From contig NZ_CP042467.1 of the NCBI RefSeq assembly GCF_007993755.1, forward strand, positions 3,930,001 to 3,994,000: 64,000 nt of DNA. The letters are read 5' to 3'. The DNA comes from Microvenator marinus (GTDB taxonomy: Bacteria > Myxococcota_A > Bradymonadia > Bradymonadales > Bradymonadaceae). A program made the translations under genes and the position numbers. Of this stretch, positions 8,158-16,922 are shown one piece after another. The notes beneath the pieces were generated by a model, which was given only the letters and a program-made list of their open reading frames with translations, ran no database searches and was not told the DNA's origin. Each line of letters opens with the position of its first letter. The first letter of the stretch is position 1.

Positions 8158-9096
8158 GTGAAATTTTCCATCGTACTCGTTGTGGCTTTTGCCCTGGCGG
8201 CGTGCTCGAAGCCAGCCGCCGACCAGGAGACTCGCCCCGACCCGGCACCGGTTGAGGGTCCTCAGGAAACGGCCCCGGAGCCTGAGTCTGCGCCGAGCAC
8301 AGCCCCTACTACACAGGGAACTCAAACCGTCACGGACGCCGCCATTGCTGCCAGAGTGGCAGAAGCCACAAAGCGGCTTGAGGGCACTGAGGCCGGCCGC
8401 CTGATACTCGCGAGCATCAACGCGCACGGTGGGCTCGACGCATGGTTCAAAGGCGGCGATTTGAAGTTCAGGTTTACCTACCACCCGATCGGCAAAGACC
8501 CGAACGATACGCGTCAAACCGTGGATATCTGGAGCTCGAGAGCGGTCCATAACGTGGTGGATAAGGAGGTCAGCTATGGGTGGGACGGCCAGCAGGCGTG
8601 GCTCAAACCGGCCGATGCGAACGCCGGCACAAACCCGCGATTCTGGTCTTTGACGCCCTTCTATTTTGTGGCGATCCCGTTTGTGTTGGCTGACGCGGGC
8701 ACGGTGCTCGAGCCGGCAGGCACTCAGGAGTTTGAGGGGGTTCAATGGGAGCTCGTCAAGGCATCGTTCGAGGCCGGCGTGGGCGATGCGCCCGATGATT
8801 TCTACGTGGTCTATATCCATCCCGAGACTCGGCGCGTAGGCGGTGTGCGGTATATTGTGTCTTATCCGGGATTCTTCCCAGACGGTGGGCATTCGCCGGA
8901 GAAATGGATGTCGTATGACGGCGCTCAAGAAGTGGGTGGGATCACCTTCCCGGAGACCTTCCGTACCTTTGAATGGGACGGGAAGACTCACGGCGAACTC
9001 AAGACGAACACCAAGATGCATGAGGTTTCGTGGGTACCCCGTGGGGAAACGAGCTTTGAGGTGCCTGAGGCTGCGAAGGTTTTGGAAGGGTTCTGA
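8158..9096 (+). CDS. Lipoprotein with a LolA/DUF6503-like beta domain
   Basis: The 312-aa protein has a lipoprotein signal with lipobox LAAC (Cys15), a Pro/Glu/Thr-rich linker to about residue 70, then a folded domain rich in Trp and Tyr. The core begins with GRLILASINAHGG and a predicted alternating strand pattern, similar to the lipid-carrier-like fold of LolA and DUF6503 proteins. The start is GTG 8158, preceded by GAGGAG; the longer frame to 8125 lacks a ribosome-binding site and would bury the signal. It is likely anchored in the outer membrane. Function is unknown. Confidence 0.75.
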   Translation: MKFSIVLVVAFALAACSKPAADQETRPDPAPVEGPQETAPEPESAPSTAPTTQGTQTVTDAAIAARVAEATKRLEGTEAGRLILASINAHGGLDAWFKGGDLKFRFTYHPIGKDPNDTRQTVDIWSSRAVHNVVDKEVSYGWDGQQAWLKPADANAGTNPRFWSLTPFYFVAIPFVLADAGTVLEPAGTQEFEGVQWELVKASFEAGVGDAPDDFYVVYIHPETRRVGGVRYIVSYPGFFPDGGHSPEKWMSYDGAQEVGGITFPETFRTFEWDGKTHGELKTNTKMHEVSWVPRGETSFEVPEAAKVLEGF

Positions 9097-9137
9097 GACT
9101 TAATTTTGGAAATCACTCGCCTTCGTATACAACCATC

Positions 9138-9160
9138 TGAGGAGGACAGCCCCCTCCTCA
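9138..9160 (+). promoter_or_regulatory. Hairpin containing a Shine-Dalgarno sequence before the EcsC-domain gene
   Basis: Arms TGAGGAGG (9138-9145) and CCTCCTCA (9153-9160) form an 8-bp perfect stem four bases before the ATG at 9165. The left arm is the only good ribosome-binding sequence for that gene. No T-run follows, so it is not a typical terminator; it may control translation. Confidence 0.5.
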
Positions 9161-9164
9161 ATTT

Positions 9165-11258
9165 ATGTTGAACTCAAACCTTCCAAATATGACCTTTGTT
9201 GAGGCGTGCTTCGAGTCCATCGCGCCGGCACGCCGCCTCCCTGAGTGGTACGCTCCAGGCGGGCTCGTGGCCTATTGGCCAGAGGTTCTGGTGACCTTTA
9301 TAGGCGGGCGGCAACGGCTTGACTTGGATGCCAAGCGTTTGCGCACCGAACTTACGCCGAAGCTCCTCTTTCCTAAGGTCGCACAAAAGCTCGACACCGC
9401 GCATATCCACGCGCTTCTGCAGCTGAGCAAACTCAAGACTACAGGCGTGAATCAGCGCGCGCGCATCGGTGCGGTAGCGGCGCTATTTATCTGGAGGTTC
9501 GGGTCCGACGAGCACTCAGCGCAGGCGTTAGCCCAGATTCAGGAACACGGCCTCGTGCGCGACCCCACGTGGCTCTATGACGTAGTGCGCATCCTTGGGC
9601 GTACAGCGCATGAGCGGCATTTCCCGCCCCAACGGCAGCTCCGTGCTCTTGTCGAAGCCCTTGCCGAGGCAAAACACACCGATTTGGCCTCCTGGATTGT
9701 GGGGCTCTACTTTACCAAACGTTATGATTCGTGGTGGCTCGGCGAGTCCAAGGACAACGTGGTGCGGGCGTGTGATAAGGCGGCGCTCGACTTCCAGCCG
9801 ATCTTCTTCGAGTGGTTTGAGACGGCCGCGCGGGTGGCCGTGACGGGTGGCGTGACGCACCCGTGGCTCGAGCCCTTGGTGGGCGCAGCCCTGCGCGTGA
9901 TGCCGCCTGGCCCTGAGCGCGAACGTGTGGCGCAATTCCACGCCCAGGCGCGTTATACCGTGACCAAGGATCGGCTCGCCAAGATGCACGATGCGGCGCT
10001 CTATCAGGTCAGGCTTGGGGATGCGCGAGTCGCGAGTGAGCTCATTGACCGCGTCTTTTTGCTCAAGTCTACAAATCCTCATCGGGCGATGCTCCTCTTG
10101 GAGCTGGTGCTTGAGGCGATCTACTCGCGCAGCATCGAGTCCATTCTCGTCTCCGGCGTCGAAGACCCTCTCGTGGAGCATTTGGCGGCGCTCTACGTGC
10201 TCAACCTCGAGACGAAGCCGTACGCCCTGAGGGCGGCTCAGACCTATCACGACTCTGAGATTTTAAGGCGCGCTGGCGTGGGGCCGGACATCATCGAGGT
10301 GTACGAAACGGTGGCCAATTACGGTCATTCCTTGAGGGGGCGTCGCGTCAATATTCAGGGGATTTGGGTGGACCATGCAGATAAGGATGCGGCCGCTTTT
10401 GTGCACTATTTCAGGACCAAGCGCACCAACTCCGCCACGGTCACGCAGTGGATTCACGACACGGAGCTACCCGAGTGGGGCGCGGTGAAACTCAGTCAGA
10501 CCAAGGCCGTGGACCTCGGCTTCAACGTGATGATGCGAAGCCTCTCCGAGCTGAGCCTCTCGGTCAAACGTCCGGTGCTGCGGGATTATGAGAAACACGC
10601 GTTCTTGGAGCTGAGCTCCATGGATGAAATCGCCGGTCTTGAGGCTCGCGTGGTCAACCGAGTGGCCTGGTACGCGAGGCATCGTGCGATTGCCGCCGCT
10701 ACCCTTATTGGGGGGGCCGCGGGCGGGCTCGCGCCCTTTACAGACGGGCTTTCAGCGGTTTTTGATGCCCCGTACATCATGTATCTCACCACCGAGATAT
10801 GCACCGCGGCGTGCGAATATTATGGCTTTGATCCCCGCATGGAGCCTGAGCTTCCGACGATTATCCTCGGTGTTGCGCTCATGGGCGCAAACCCCACGTC
10901 GCTCGAGAGCGAGTTCGTCTCAGACCGATTCCACCGCTACATGCTGAGGAAATCCCTCTTCTTGGCCGCCACGAGTTTTGGGCGAGTGCGGCATATCGTG
11001 GGGCCGGCGCTGATTCCATTCTTATCTCTCTTGGTGGGCAAAAGGAATTCCGGGGTGCTAGGCCTTGTTAAGAAGGCGGCGCGCCCTCCCGTGCACGTGG
11101 ACACGACTGAAACGCGGTGGATTTTGGCCTCGGTGGAGGCCCTGGGCGGTGCGCTGCTCAACCTTGCGCTGGTCTACGACTTGACCGAAGCCGCGCAAGC
11201 CGTACTTTTGGACCGATTTCTGGCCCGAAAATACCCCGATTGGAGACCATCTTGGTAA
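9165..11258 (+). CDS. Large protein with a C-terminal EcsC-family domain
   Basis: The 697-aa protein is mostly helical. Residues 1-470 resemble alpha-solenoid/HEAT-type sequence without a recognisable motif. The C-terminal part, about residues 480-690, resembles the EcsC family: a Gly/Ala-rich helix (AAATLIGGAAGGLAP) followed by a segment around PYIMYLTTEICTAACEYYG and a YGFDP turn. EcsC-domain proteins are membrane-associated with unclear function. The start could be ATG 9165 or ATG 9189. The downstream metallophosphoesterase starts inside the last codons of this gene, so the two are coupled. Confidence 0.65.
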   Translation: MLNSNLPNMTFVEACFESIAPARRLPEWYAPGGLVAYWPEVLVTFIGGRQRLDLDAKRLRTELTPKLLFPKVAQKLDTAHIHALLQLSKLKTTGVNQRARIGAVAALFIWRFGSDEHSAQALAQIQEHGLVRDPTWLYDVVRILGRTAHERHFPPQRQLRALVEALAEAKHTDLASWIVGLYFTKRYDSWWLGESKDNVVRACDKAALDFQPIFFEWFETAARVAVTGGVTHPWLEPLVGAALRVMPPGPERERVAQFHAQARYTVTKDRLAKMHDAALYQVRLGDARVASELIDRVFLLKSTNPHRAMLLLELVLEAIYSRSIESILVSGVEDPLVEHLAALYVLNLETKPYALRAAQTYHDSEILRRAGVGPDIIEVYETVANYGHSLRGRRVNIQGIWVDHADKDAAAFVHYFRTKRTNSATVTQWIHDTELPEWGAVKLSQTKAVDLGFNVMMRSLSELSLSVKRPVLRDYEKHAFLELSSMDEIAGLEARVVNRVAWYARHRAIAAATLIGGAAGGLAPFTDGLSAVFDAPYIMYLTTEICTAACEYYGFDPRMEPELPTIILGVALMGANPTSLESEFVSDRFHRYMLRKSLFLAATSFGRVRHIVGPALIPFLSLLVGKRNSGVLGLVKKAARPPVHVDTTETRWILASVEALGGALLNLALVYDLTEAAQAVLLDRFLARKYPDWRPSW

Positions 11259-12253
11259 GCCTTCAGAACCCATATCGCGCCGATGGCGTCTTCGAATGGG
11301 TGTCATCTTCGGACTCCCGAAGGCCCCACGAGTTGGCGCGCCCGTCCGATGCCATATATCGAATCGCGCATTTTACGGACGTGCATGTTCCGAGCGAAGT
11401 TGAGATTCTGGAGCGGCTCAAAGACTTGGCCAATAACCATCAGTCCGTGGGCGATTGGTTGCATAATTTCAGCGCCGCGGGAAATGCACTGGCCCACGCC
11501 TACCACCGGGTTCGGGAGGAATACTCCAACCTTTTAAAAAAGACGTTGGTCGGCTTTCATCTTCTAGGCGTGGATCACGTGATCATCACGGGAGACTTGG
11601 CGCATTGCGGGCTCGAGGCCGAGTTCATGGAGATGCGCGCCATTTTGGAGGTCACCGGGTGGTGGGGAACTGAGAAGCTCACGGTGGTTCCTGGAAATCA
11701 CGACCGGTTCAATCTCTACGAGCGCCTCGTCCGCGAGCCCATGGAAAAGTTCTTCCCGGTGGTAAACTCGCGAGAGCCGCGGATCAAGAAACTGCCCGGT
11801 GGCATTGCGCTCCTTGAGATCGAGAGCAACTGTGACCGCGAAGATGACCGCCATTTTACCGAGCAATGGCTGCCAAACTCATACGGCCGAATCTACCCTG
11901 AAACTCTGGAATTCATCGAGAAACAACAGGCCGATCTGGGCGAGATGAGGCTTCTGACGTGTATGCACCATCACGTATCCGAAGACTGGTACCATTTCAG
12001 CCCTGAAATGCTCTTCGGTTCCTTGATGGGCCCCGTTGATAACGCCGACCAATTCCTGGAGGCCGTGGGCCTTTTGGACCCCACAGGCGCGGTCTTGCAC
12101 GGGCATAAACACGATCTGATGCCTGTCGACTACGCCATTGGCCCCCACCAGATTTCGTGCCCGGGAGGCTTCGCTGAGCAGCTGATGGTCAATCTCATTG
12201 ACGTCAACCCACACTCGGAACTGACGTTCACGCACGCACGGCTCAGAACCTGA
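11252..12253 (+). CDS. Calcineurin-like metallophosphoesterase
   Basis: The 333-aa protein carries the complete dinuclear-metal phosphoesterase motif set: FTDVHVP (Asp43, His45), GDLAHCG, GNHDR, a central His in MHHHV, and HGHKHD. It would hydrolyse phosphomono- or diesters; the substrate cannot be read from sequence. I place the start at TTG 11252, since GGAG lies 8 bases upstream and it overlaps the EcsC-domain gene by seven bases; the long frame to 11117 is only overlap. No signal peptide is visible, so it is probably cytoplasmic. Confidence 0.85.
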   Translation: MVSLQNPYRADGVFEWVSSSDSRRPHELARPSDAIYRIAHFTDVHVPSEVEILERLKDLANNHQSVGDWLHNFSAAGNALAHAYHRVREEYSNLLKKTLVGFHLLGVDHVIITGDLAHCGLEAEFMEMRAILEVTGWWGTEKLTVVPGNHDRFNLYERLVREPMEKFFPVVNSREPRIKKLPGGIALLEIESNCDREDDRHFTEQWLPNSYGRIYPETLEFIEKQQADLGEMRLLTCMHHHVSEDWYHFSPEMLFGSLMGPVDNADQFLEAVGLLDPTGAVLHGHKHDLMPVDYAIGPHQISCPGGFAEQLMVNLIDVNPHSELTFTHARLRT

Positions 12254-12261
12254 GCTACCGA

Positions 12262-13539
12262 TTAGTCTTCACATGGACCCGCGAGGGCGTCGCACTTATC
12301 ACTATCGTCGCGATAGCTTGAGATGGAAATCACGCGACTATGTCGACCGTCGTATCGTCCCACTTCGTAGAAGATATTTCCTTCCAAATCTCGTTGAGGG
12401 AGAAAAGCATCTGGAAATGCGCCTATCATGACGTCCTTCTTCTCGTAGCCTTCCAGGTCAATCCAGAATTGTCCTCGGTCATCGACTGTTTCCAGGATCT
12501 CTTCGTGGCCGTCAAAACCCCCGGACCAGGTATATTGAGGCGGTCCGACAGGGCGAAAGTCCACCATCGGAACGATCGCGACAATCCTCGGTTGGTCGAA
12601 CCAGAGTCTATAGAGCGACCAATTGATCCATACCCCACCGTCGGGCGCACTCATTGCCCTTGAAACTGATAAAGAGTCACGCTCGAACGCTCCCATCAAC
12701 CAATCGCCTCGTTCCGCGACCTGCCGTTCGAATTCAGTGATGGGTTCGTTCAAGGCATCACGCACGCAGACAGTCTTTTTGAAGGAGTTGCCTCCATAGA
12801 GAAGCGTAAACGAGAGCGTGCCGCTAATCTCCCTCCTATGGTCAACCTGATTCTTTTGCACGATTGTGATGATATAGGCCCCAGGTTCTGGAAATGCACT
12901 TGCCGGAATTCGTAAGTCGATTCCGTGTATGGGAGACTTGCGTTCAATGTAAAAGCCCGTGTCTTCAACTTCTCTCACTATCTCAGTTCGTGTCTCATTC
13001 CATAAAGTATAAGTGGCGTTGGTGGCTTCGTAATTGACCAGTGCAGTAAAACCGAGCTCCCCGAGTTTACCCTTGTACGGCCGAGACCAGTGGTAGATCG
13101 AAAACTGAATATCGTCTCCATGATCAGCAAGAATAACGGATAAGGCGAAAGGGCGGTCTAACCCTGCCTGATGTCTCGGATGAGGAAGAAAAGCCATCGT
13201 CTGATAAAGTGAAGGCGCAATCTGTATGGTCTTGATCCAATCTAGGACGGCGAATTCAGTAGGCACCAAAGGTAGTTCGGCCCCATTAGACGTCGCTTTA
13301 TTGATGCTCCAACTAACCGTCTCTAGTTTGCAGTCCCGAGGTGCGACCCAGAGCTTTTCATCAATGTCGGGCCTCGAATCCACCCACTCTGGTTCGATTT
13401 GAGTAACTATCGCCTTAGGAGCTGGAACATGGGTGTCCACAAAGGGGAGTAAGACCGCAACTTCGTCCCCATTTGCTTGCTCCACACACGAAAGCAATAG
13501 TGGGACCCCCAACACCAAGGATGTGGTTAGAAATCGCAT
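12262..13539 (-). CDS. Hypothetical lipoprotein
   Basis: The 425-aa protein starts with a lipoprotein signal peptide (MRFLTTSLVLGVPLLLSC, lipobox Cys18). The mature part is rich in aromatic residues and beta-strand-like alternation and matches no family that I know. Its start overlaps the end of the upstream 275-codon gene by 13 bases, so the two are translated together. Composition is lower in GC than in the surrounding housekeeping genes. Confidence 0.6.
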   Translation of the reverse strand: MRFLTTSLVLGVPLLLSCVEQANGDEVAVLLPFVDTHVPAPKAIVTQIEPEWVDSRPDIDEKLWVAPRDCKLETVSWSINKATSNGAELPLVPTEFAVLDWIKTIQIAPSLYQTMAFLPHPRHQAGLDRPFALSVILADHGDDIQFSIYHWSRPYKGKLGELGFTALVNYEATNATYTLWNETRTEIVREVEDTGFYIERKSPIHGIDLRIPASAFPEPGAYIITIVQKNQVDHRREISGTLSFTLLYGGNSFKKTVCVRDALNEPITEFERQVAERGDWLMGAFERDSLSVSRAMSAPDGGVWINWSLYRLWFDQPRIVAIVPMVDFRPVGPPQYTWSGGFDGHEEILETVDDRGQFWIDLEGYEKKDVMIGAFPDAFLPQRDLEGNIFYEVGRYDGRHSRVISISSYRDDSDKCDALAGPCED

Positions 13540-14354
13540 TGATATTGAGTTAGCTGATAGTAGCCGTCACGCGTGAACGTGTAAGACGGGACCATTTGAT
13601 AGGTTGCTGTTGAATTGGTGCAGACGCCCCGCTCCAGGGTGCTCATGTGGACCGTATCAAACACATCGTCTTGGACCAGCAGTTCTTGCCCACTAACCTC
13701 AAAAAAGAAGCTATTCATCGAGATTCTATCAATCTCCACTCTCGGACGGGTTACGATTCCACTGGTGAAATTGCAGTATTCAATGACGGTGGGCCAGCCC
13801 GGAGGCCAAATGGCACTGCACTGAACTCCAGTTACTCCCATATACGCGGTGTCTAGGGTTTCCACACTGGTTTGTGCAAACCGATTCAATATCTCGCAAC
13901 GTGGGGCGCCCCAGTTTACGCACGAAGTCGGGTTCGACGTGCCGTTGGGTAGTCGGGTGATGCTGTAGTCCGCCACCGAGCATTGTCCCACACGCAAGTC
14001 GTTGTCTTGAACTTCATCGTACGACTCTTGATCCTTACCTGCGCAATTGACGTCCGACTGGAAAACATCGAGCTGGACGCCATCAATCGTGACGGTTCCG
14101 TCTGAGGACAGGAGCATGTCAAAAAGAATGTTCCGACTTTGCAAAAGATCCCAACGCTCAGTCGTTTCACTCAACCGGTGTGAAACGCCCCTTTGCTCCA
14201 GTATAATTGGTGGAAAAAGCCTTCCATCAATGGATATCTGATTTGGCATAGTGACGCCCAAAAGAGTGCTTAAGTACTCGTAGAACGCGCCCGTGTTGGC
14301 ATAAATTCCCGCATTGGACGTGACTCGAATTACGCCTGTTTTCATGGCGCCCAC
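13527..14354 (-). CDS. Hypothetical protein, possibly 5'-truncated
   Basis: The best start is GTG 14354, because GGAGG lies 5 bases upstream; ATG 14345 is an alternative. The protein is about 275 aa, with many Cys and aromatic residues near the C-terminus as in a surface or secreted protein, yet it has no signal peptide. The frame continues upstream with protein-like sequence (WDSSQQAWIVEADVGAM) right up to the stop of the flippase gene. This suggests the original 5' end was lost in a rearrangement. No family is recognised. Confidence 0.5.
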   Translation of the reverse strand: MGAMKTGVIRVTSNAGIYANTGAFYEYLSTLLGVTMPNQISIDGRLFPPIILEQRGVSHRLSETTERWDLLQSRNILFDMLLSSDGTVTIDGVQLDVFQSDVNCAGKDQESYDEVQDNDLRVGQCSVADYSITRLPNGTSNPTSCVNWGAPRCEILNRFAQTSVETLDTAYMGVTGVQCSAIWPPGWPTVIEYCNFTSGIVTRPRVEIDRISMNSFFFEVSGQELLVQDDVFDTVHMSTLERGVCTNSTATYQMVPSYTFTRDGYYQLTQYQCDF

Positions 14355-14407
14355 ATCCGCCTCCACGATCCAAGCTTGCTGAGATGAGTCCCACGTGGTG
14401 TTTGGGG

Positions 14408-16087
14408 CTATCTGCCCAGAACCTTTCGGAACCGTGCAATATCTTCTTTTGTGACCTCGCGAAGCGCAAAGAGAAGAATCAAGATGACTACGCCCATGCC
14501 CGCCATTTTGGCCACCACCAGCCCCAGGAATTTGAGTTTGCCGAGTTCCAAAACAAGGGCCACGTCCAGCGGGATGAGGCGTTCGATGGCAGCCAGCGCC
14601 GCGGCGATCACCGCAAGCCGAAGCAGGGTCGCCACCGGCGGCCACGCCTTGAATTTCCAACCCATCCAAAGAATGCTCAGAATGCAGCCGATACCCATAG
14701 CCAACGCGGTGGCCATGGCCGCGCTCTCCATGTACTCCGGGGTCCTGAGCAGGTATTGCGCGGCGAGCACGGACTCGGAGTTTGCGGCATGTATCGCGCC
14801 GGAGATGGTTTCGGAGGCTCCTCCCGCGACACTGCCCGGTTGAGTAAAGGCCAGGTCCGGCATCACAGATTCGTGCACTCGACGAACCAGAATCCAGTTC
14901 AGGCCCGCACTAAACGCGAGGCTCGCTCCCATCAGCACCACCGCCACAATCGGGTGACCCGCGCCGATGACGATGGTTGTGGCCACAAAGAAAATCGCGA
15001 AGAAGATGATCGACATACTCAAATAGCTCAACGCCGTGCTCGCCGCCTGATAATCCGTGCTGTAGAGCGCGCCGATGATGGCGTCTGAGTTGAAGATGAG
15101 CAGAAACGCCACGGTTGAGATGATGAGGATGCAGTAGCGCATGGTGCTGCGGATATAGTTCGCTGTGGTGGTGTGATCTTCCTTGAATGTGGCTTCGGAA
15201 ATCATGGGGAAGATGATGAACGTGATGGCGATGACACCCTGGTAGGGTATTCGGGCGATGTTCAGCACAGCCCCGTAGAATCCCGCGATCTTGTCGGACA
15301 CCACTTTGAACACGCCTTCTGCGCCTACAAGGCTTGCGGGCACGTCCGCCGAGACCGATTTGAGGATGAAAAGGTCGGCACGCATCAGGCCGTTGAGTGC
15401 AAATGTGTAGAGCATAACCAGGATGAGATAGGTCAGAAGGCGGCCAAATCCTGACTCTGCAGGTGGTGTTTCGGGCGAGCGTTTGAGGAGAATAAAGACC
15501 CAGATCCCGGCTACGAGGCAGATGATGCCGGCCGCTGCTACAAAGCCCGAGACCGCGCCCGTGACGCCGAACCCGAGGAGCACCAGTCCCAAGATGCCCA
15601 CCATCTTGAGCGTCGAAAAACCGATATCCAGACTCGCCTGCTTCACGAACTCCTGCACGCCGTTGAGGTAGCCTACGAAGATGGCGTAGAAGCCGTAGAA
15701 CGCGATGATAAGGCTCGAGAGCTGCAAGAGCGGCACAAGGGTGTCGTCGTTGAAACTCGCTGCAATGAGCGGGCTTCCGAGCATATAGGCGAGGAAGAGG
15801 GGAACGCCGATGAAACATTGGAGCATCACGGCCTGGTTGACGATGCGCCGCGCTTGTTCGGGACGTTCGCTCACCAATTTGCTCACGGCCTGCAGCGTGC
15901 CGGTGATCATGACCATATTCAGAAGGCTAATCGCCTCGGTCACGATCTTGTACATGCCGAACATTTCCGCCGAACCAAAGGCGATTGGCAGTCCCAGCTG
16001 CACAATCGCGCTGGTCACGAGGAACCAAACCTTTGCCCCGGTAATGACGAGGAATCCACGCCCGGCCTTTTTGACTCTATCGCTCAC
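14408..16087 (-). CDS. Polysaccharide flippase-like membrane protein (MOP superfamily)
   Basis: The 559-aa protein has about 14 hydrophobic segments and the N-terminal pattern of oligosaccharide flippases (Wzx/MurJ-like): a basic start, then GRGFLVITGAKVWF and a first helix pair with GMYKIV. It would move lipid-linked sugars across the inner membrane for surface polysaccharide. The start is GTG 16087. There are no glycosyltransferase genes beside it, so the substrate is unknown. Residues about 395-440 form an insertion between late helices. Confidence 0.75.
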   Translation of the reverse strand: MSDRVKKAGRGFLVITGAKVWFLVTSAIVQLGLPIAFGSAEMFGMYKIVTEAISLLNMVMITGTLQAVSKLVSERPEQARRIVNQAVMLQCFIGVPLFLAYMLGSPLIAASFNDDTLVPLLQLSSLIIAFYGFYAIFVGYLNGVQEFVKQASLDIGFSTLKMVGILGLVLLGFGVTGAVSGFVAAAGIICLVAGIWVFILLKRSPETPPAESGFGRLLTYLILVMLYTFALNGLMRADLFILKSVSADVPASLVGAEGVFKVVSDKIAGFYGAVLNIARIPYQGVIAITFIIFPMISEATFKEDHTTTANYIRSTMRYCILIISTVAFLLIFNSDAIIGALYSTDYQAASTALSYLSMSIIFFAIFFVATTIVIGAGHPIVAVVLMGASLAFSAGLNWILVRRVHESVMPDLAFTQPGSVAGGASETISGAIHAANSESVLAAQYLLRTPEYMESAAMATALAMGIGCILSILWMGWKFKAWPPVATLLRLAVIAAALAAIERLIPLDVALVLELGKLKFLGLVVAKMAGMGVVILILLFALREVTKEDIARFRKVLGR

Positions 16088-16103
16088 GTCGCTCTCACCG
16101 TCA

Positions 16104-16135
16104 TGTCAACGCGGGCTCTCTCCGCGTCAGTTGAA
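16104..16135. repeat. Dispersed intergenic hairpin element, copy 1
   Basis: Arms ACGCGG (16109-16114) and CCGCGT (16122-16127) flank a GCTCTCT loop, with a further TCAA/TTGA pairing outside. It matches copies at 20069-20099 and 29009-29032 in loop and stem. No T-run follows on either strand. Confidence 0.65.
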
Positions 16136-16243
16136 TGGTGGTGCTTCTACAACAGGACCAAGATCTTTAGGAACTTCTTTCTTCGGATTTCCCGCGGCCC
16201 GCGCATGGGACAGTCAAATTGCCTCTTCACCTCACTACGGCTA

Positions 16244-16579
16244 ATGTCTTTAGCCATGAGATCTTTAACCGAAACGACCATCTACGCCCAAACCCCTGAC
16301 GGCACCGTGGATGAGTTACACTTAGTCGTCTTTGACCCAATCAACGAAGAGAACAAATGCGCTATCAGGGTTTCTGTGACCCGAAATCAGAGCGATGTGT
16401 TGGTGGACGAGTCCGTGTATGGCGCTGATCGTTGGCAAGCAATCATGATCGGCATTGGGTTCTTGCGGCTGAGAGTATCTTTGATTCTCAAAAAGTCTTA
16501 CGTGACCCTGTATTCCACCCGGGAATGTGTTGACGAAGGACGAGAAATCACTTTGCAGTTAATCTTTCCCCAGTATTGA
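16244..16579 (+). CDS. Small hypothetical protein, tandem paralogue 1
   Basis: A protein of about 111 aa (start ATG 16244, or ATG 16256 giving 107 aa; neither has a good ribosome-binding site). It shares a clear pattern with the next gene: TPDGTVDELH, a central VTRNQ, YGADRWQAIMIGI, LRLRVSLILKKSY, and a STRECVDEGREI end. The layout resembles small DUF6968-like proteins, with which a weak likeness is all I can claim. No signal peptide. It may be an immunity-type or accessory protein. Confidence 0.6.
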   Translation: MSLAMRSLTETTIYAQTPDGTVDELHLVVFDPINEENKCAIRVSVTRNQSDVLVDESVYGADRWQAIMIGIGFLRLRVSLILKKSYVTLYSTRECVDEGREITLQLIFPQY

Positions 16580-16584
16580 ACTCG

Positions 16585-16908
16585 ATGCACATAGCATTGG
16601 AAAAGACATTCTACGCGCGAAAACCCGACTCGACCGTGGATGAGCTACATATGACGGTGTTTGAACCAGTGGCACAAGATGTCGACTTTGGAGCCAAAAT
16701 CTCACTGGTTCGGAACCAAGTCGAGACGGTGTTTGAGCAGACGATGTACGGCGTTGATCCCTGGCAAGCAACGATGCTTGGGATTGTCACTCTTCGACTG
16801 CGGGTATCTCTCTTCCTGAAGAAGTCCTACACGTCCCTTCACTACACGCGTGAATGTGTGGAGGAGGGGAGAGAAATCACATTTGATGTACTTTTCCCGC
16901 AAGTTTAG
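16585..16908 (+). CDS. Small hypothetical protein, tandem paralogue 2
   Basis: This 107-aa protein is a diverged duplicate of the preceding gene, with matching blocks KPDSTVDELH, SLVRNQ, YGVDPWQATMLGI, LRLRVSLFLKKSY and TRECVEEGREI. The start at ATG 16585 lies 6 bases after the stop of its paralogue; a TTG at 16576 is possible. The conserved blocks in both copies show that the frames are real genes under selection. Function is unknown. Confidence 0.65.
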   Translation: MHIALEKTFYARKPDSTVDELHMTVFEPVAQDVDFGAKISLVRNQVETVFEQTMYGVDPWQATMLGIVTLRLRVSLFLKKSYTSLHYTRECVEEGREITFDVLFPQV

Positions 16909-16922
16909 GACGTGGATGGAGT

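Noticed and set aside
8143-9021. 292-codon antisense frame in the lipoprotein gene
   Set aside because: No start signal and composition typical of shadow frames (His/Arg-rich).
14910-15818. 302-codon frame on the same strand as the flippase but in another frame
   Set aside because: His/Arg/Pro-rich out-of-frame shadow of the membrane-protein codons.
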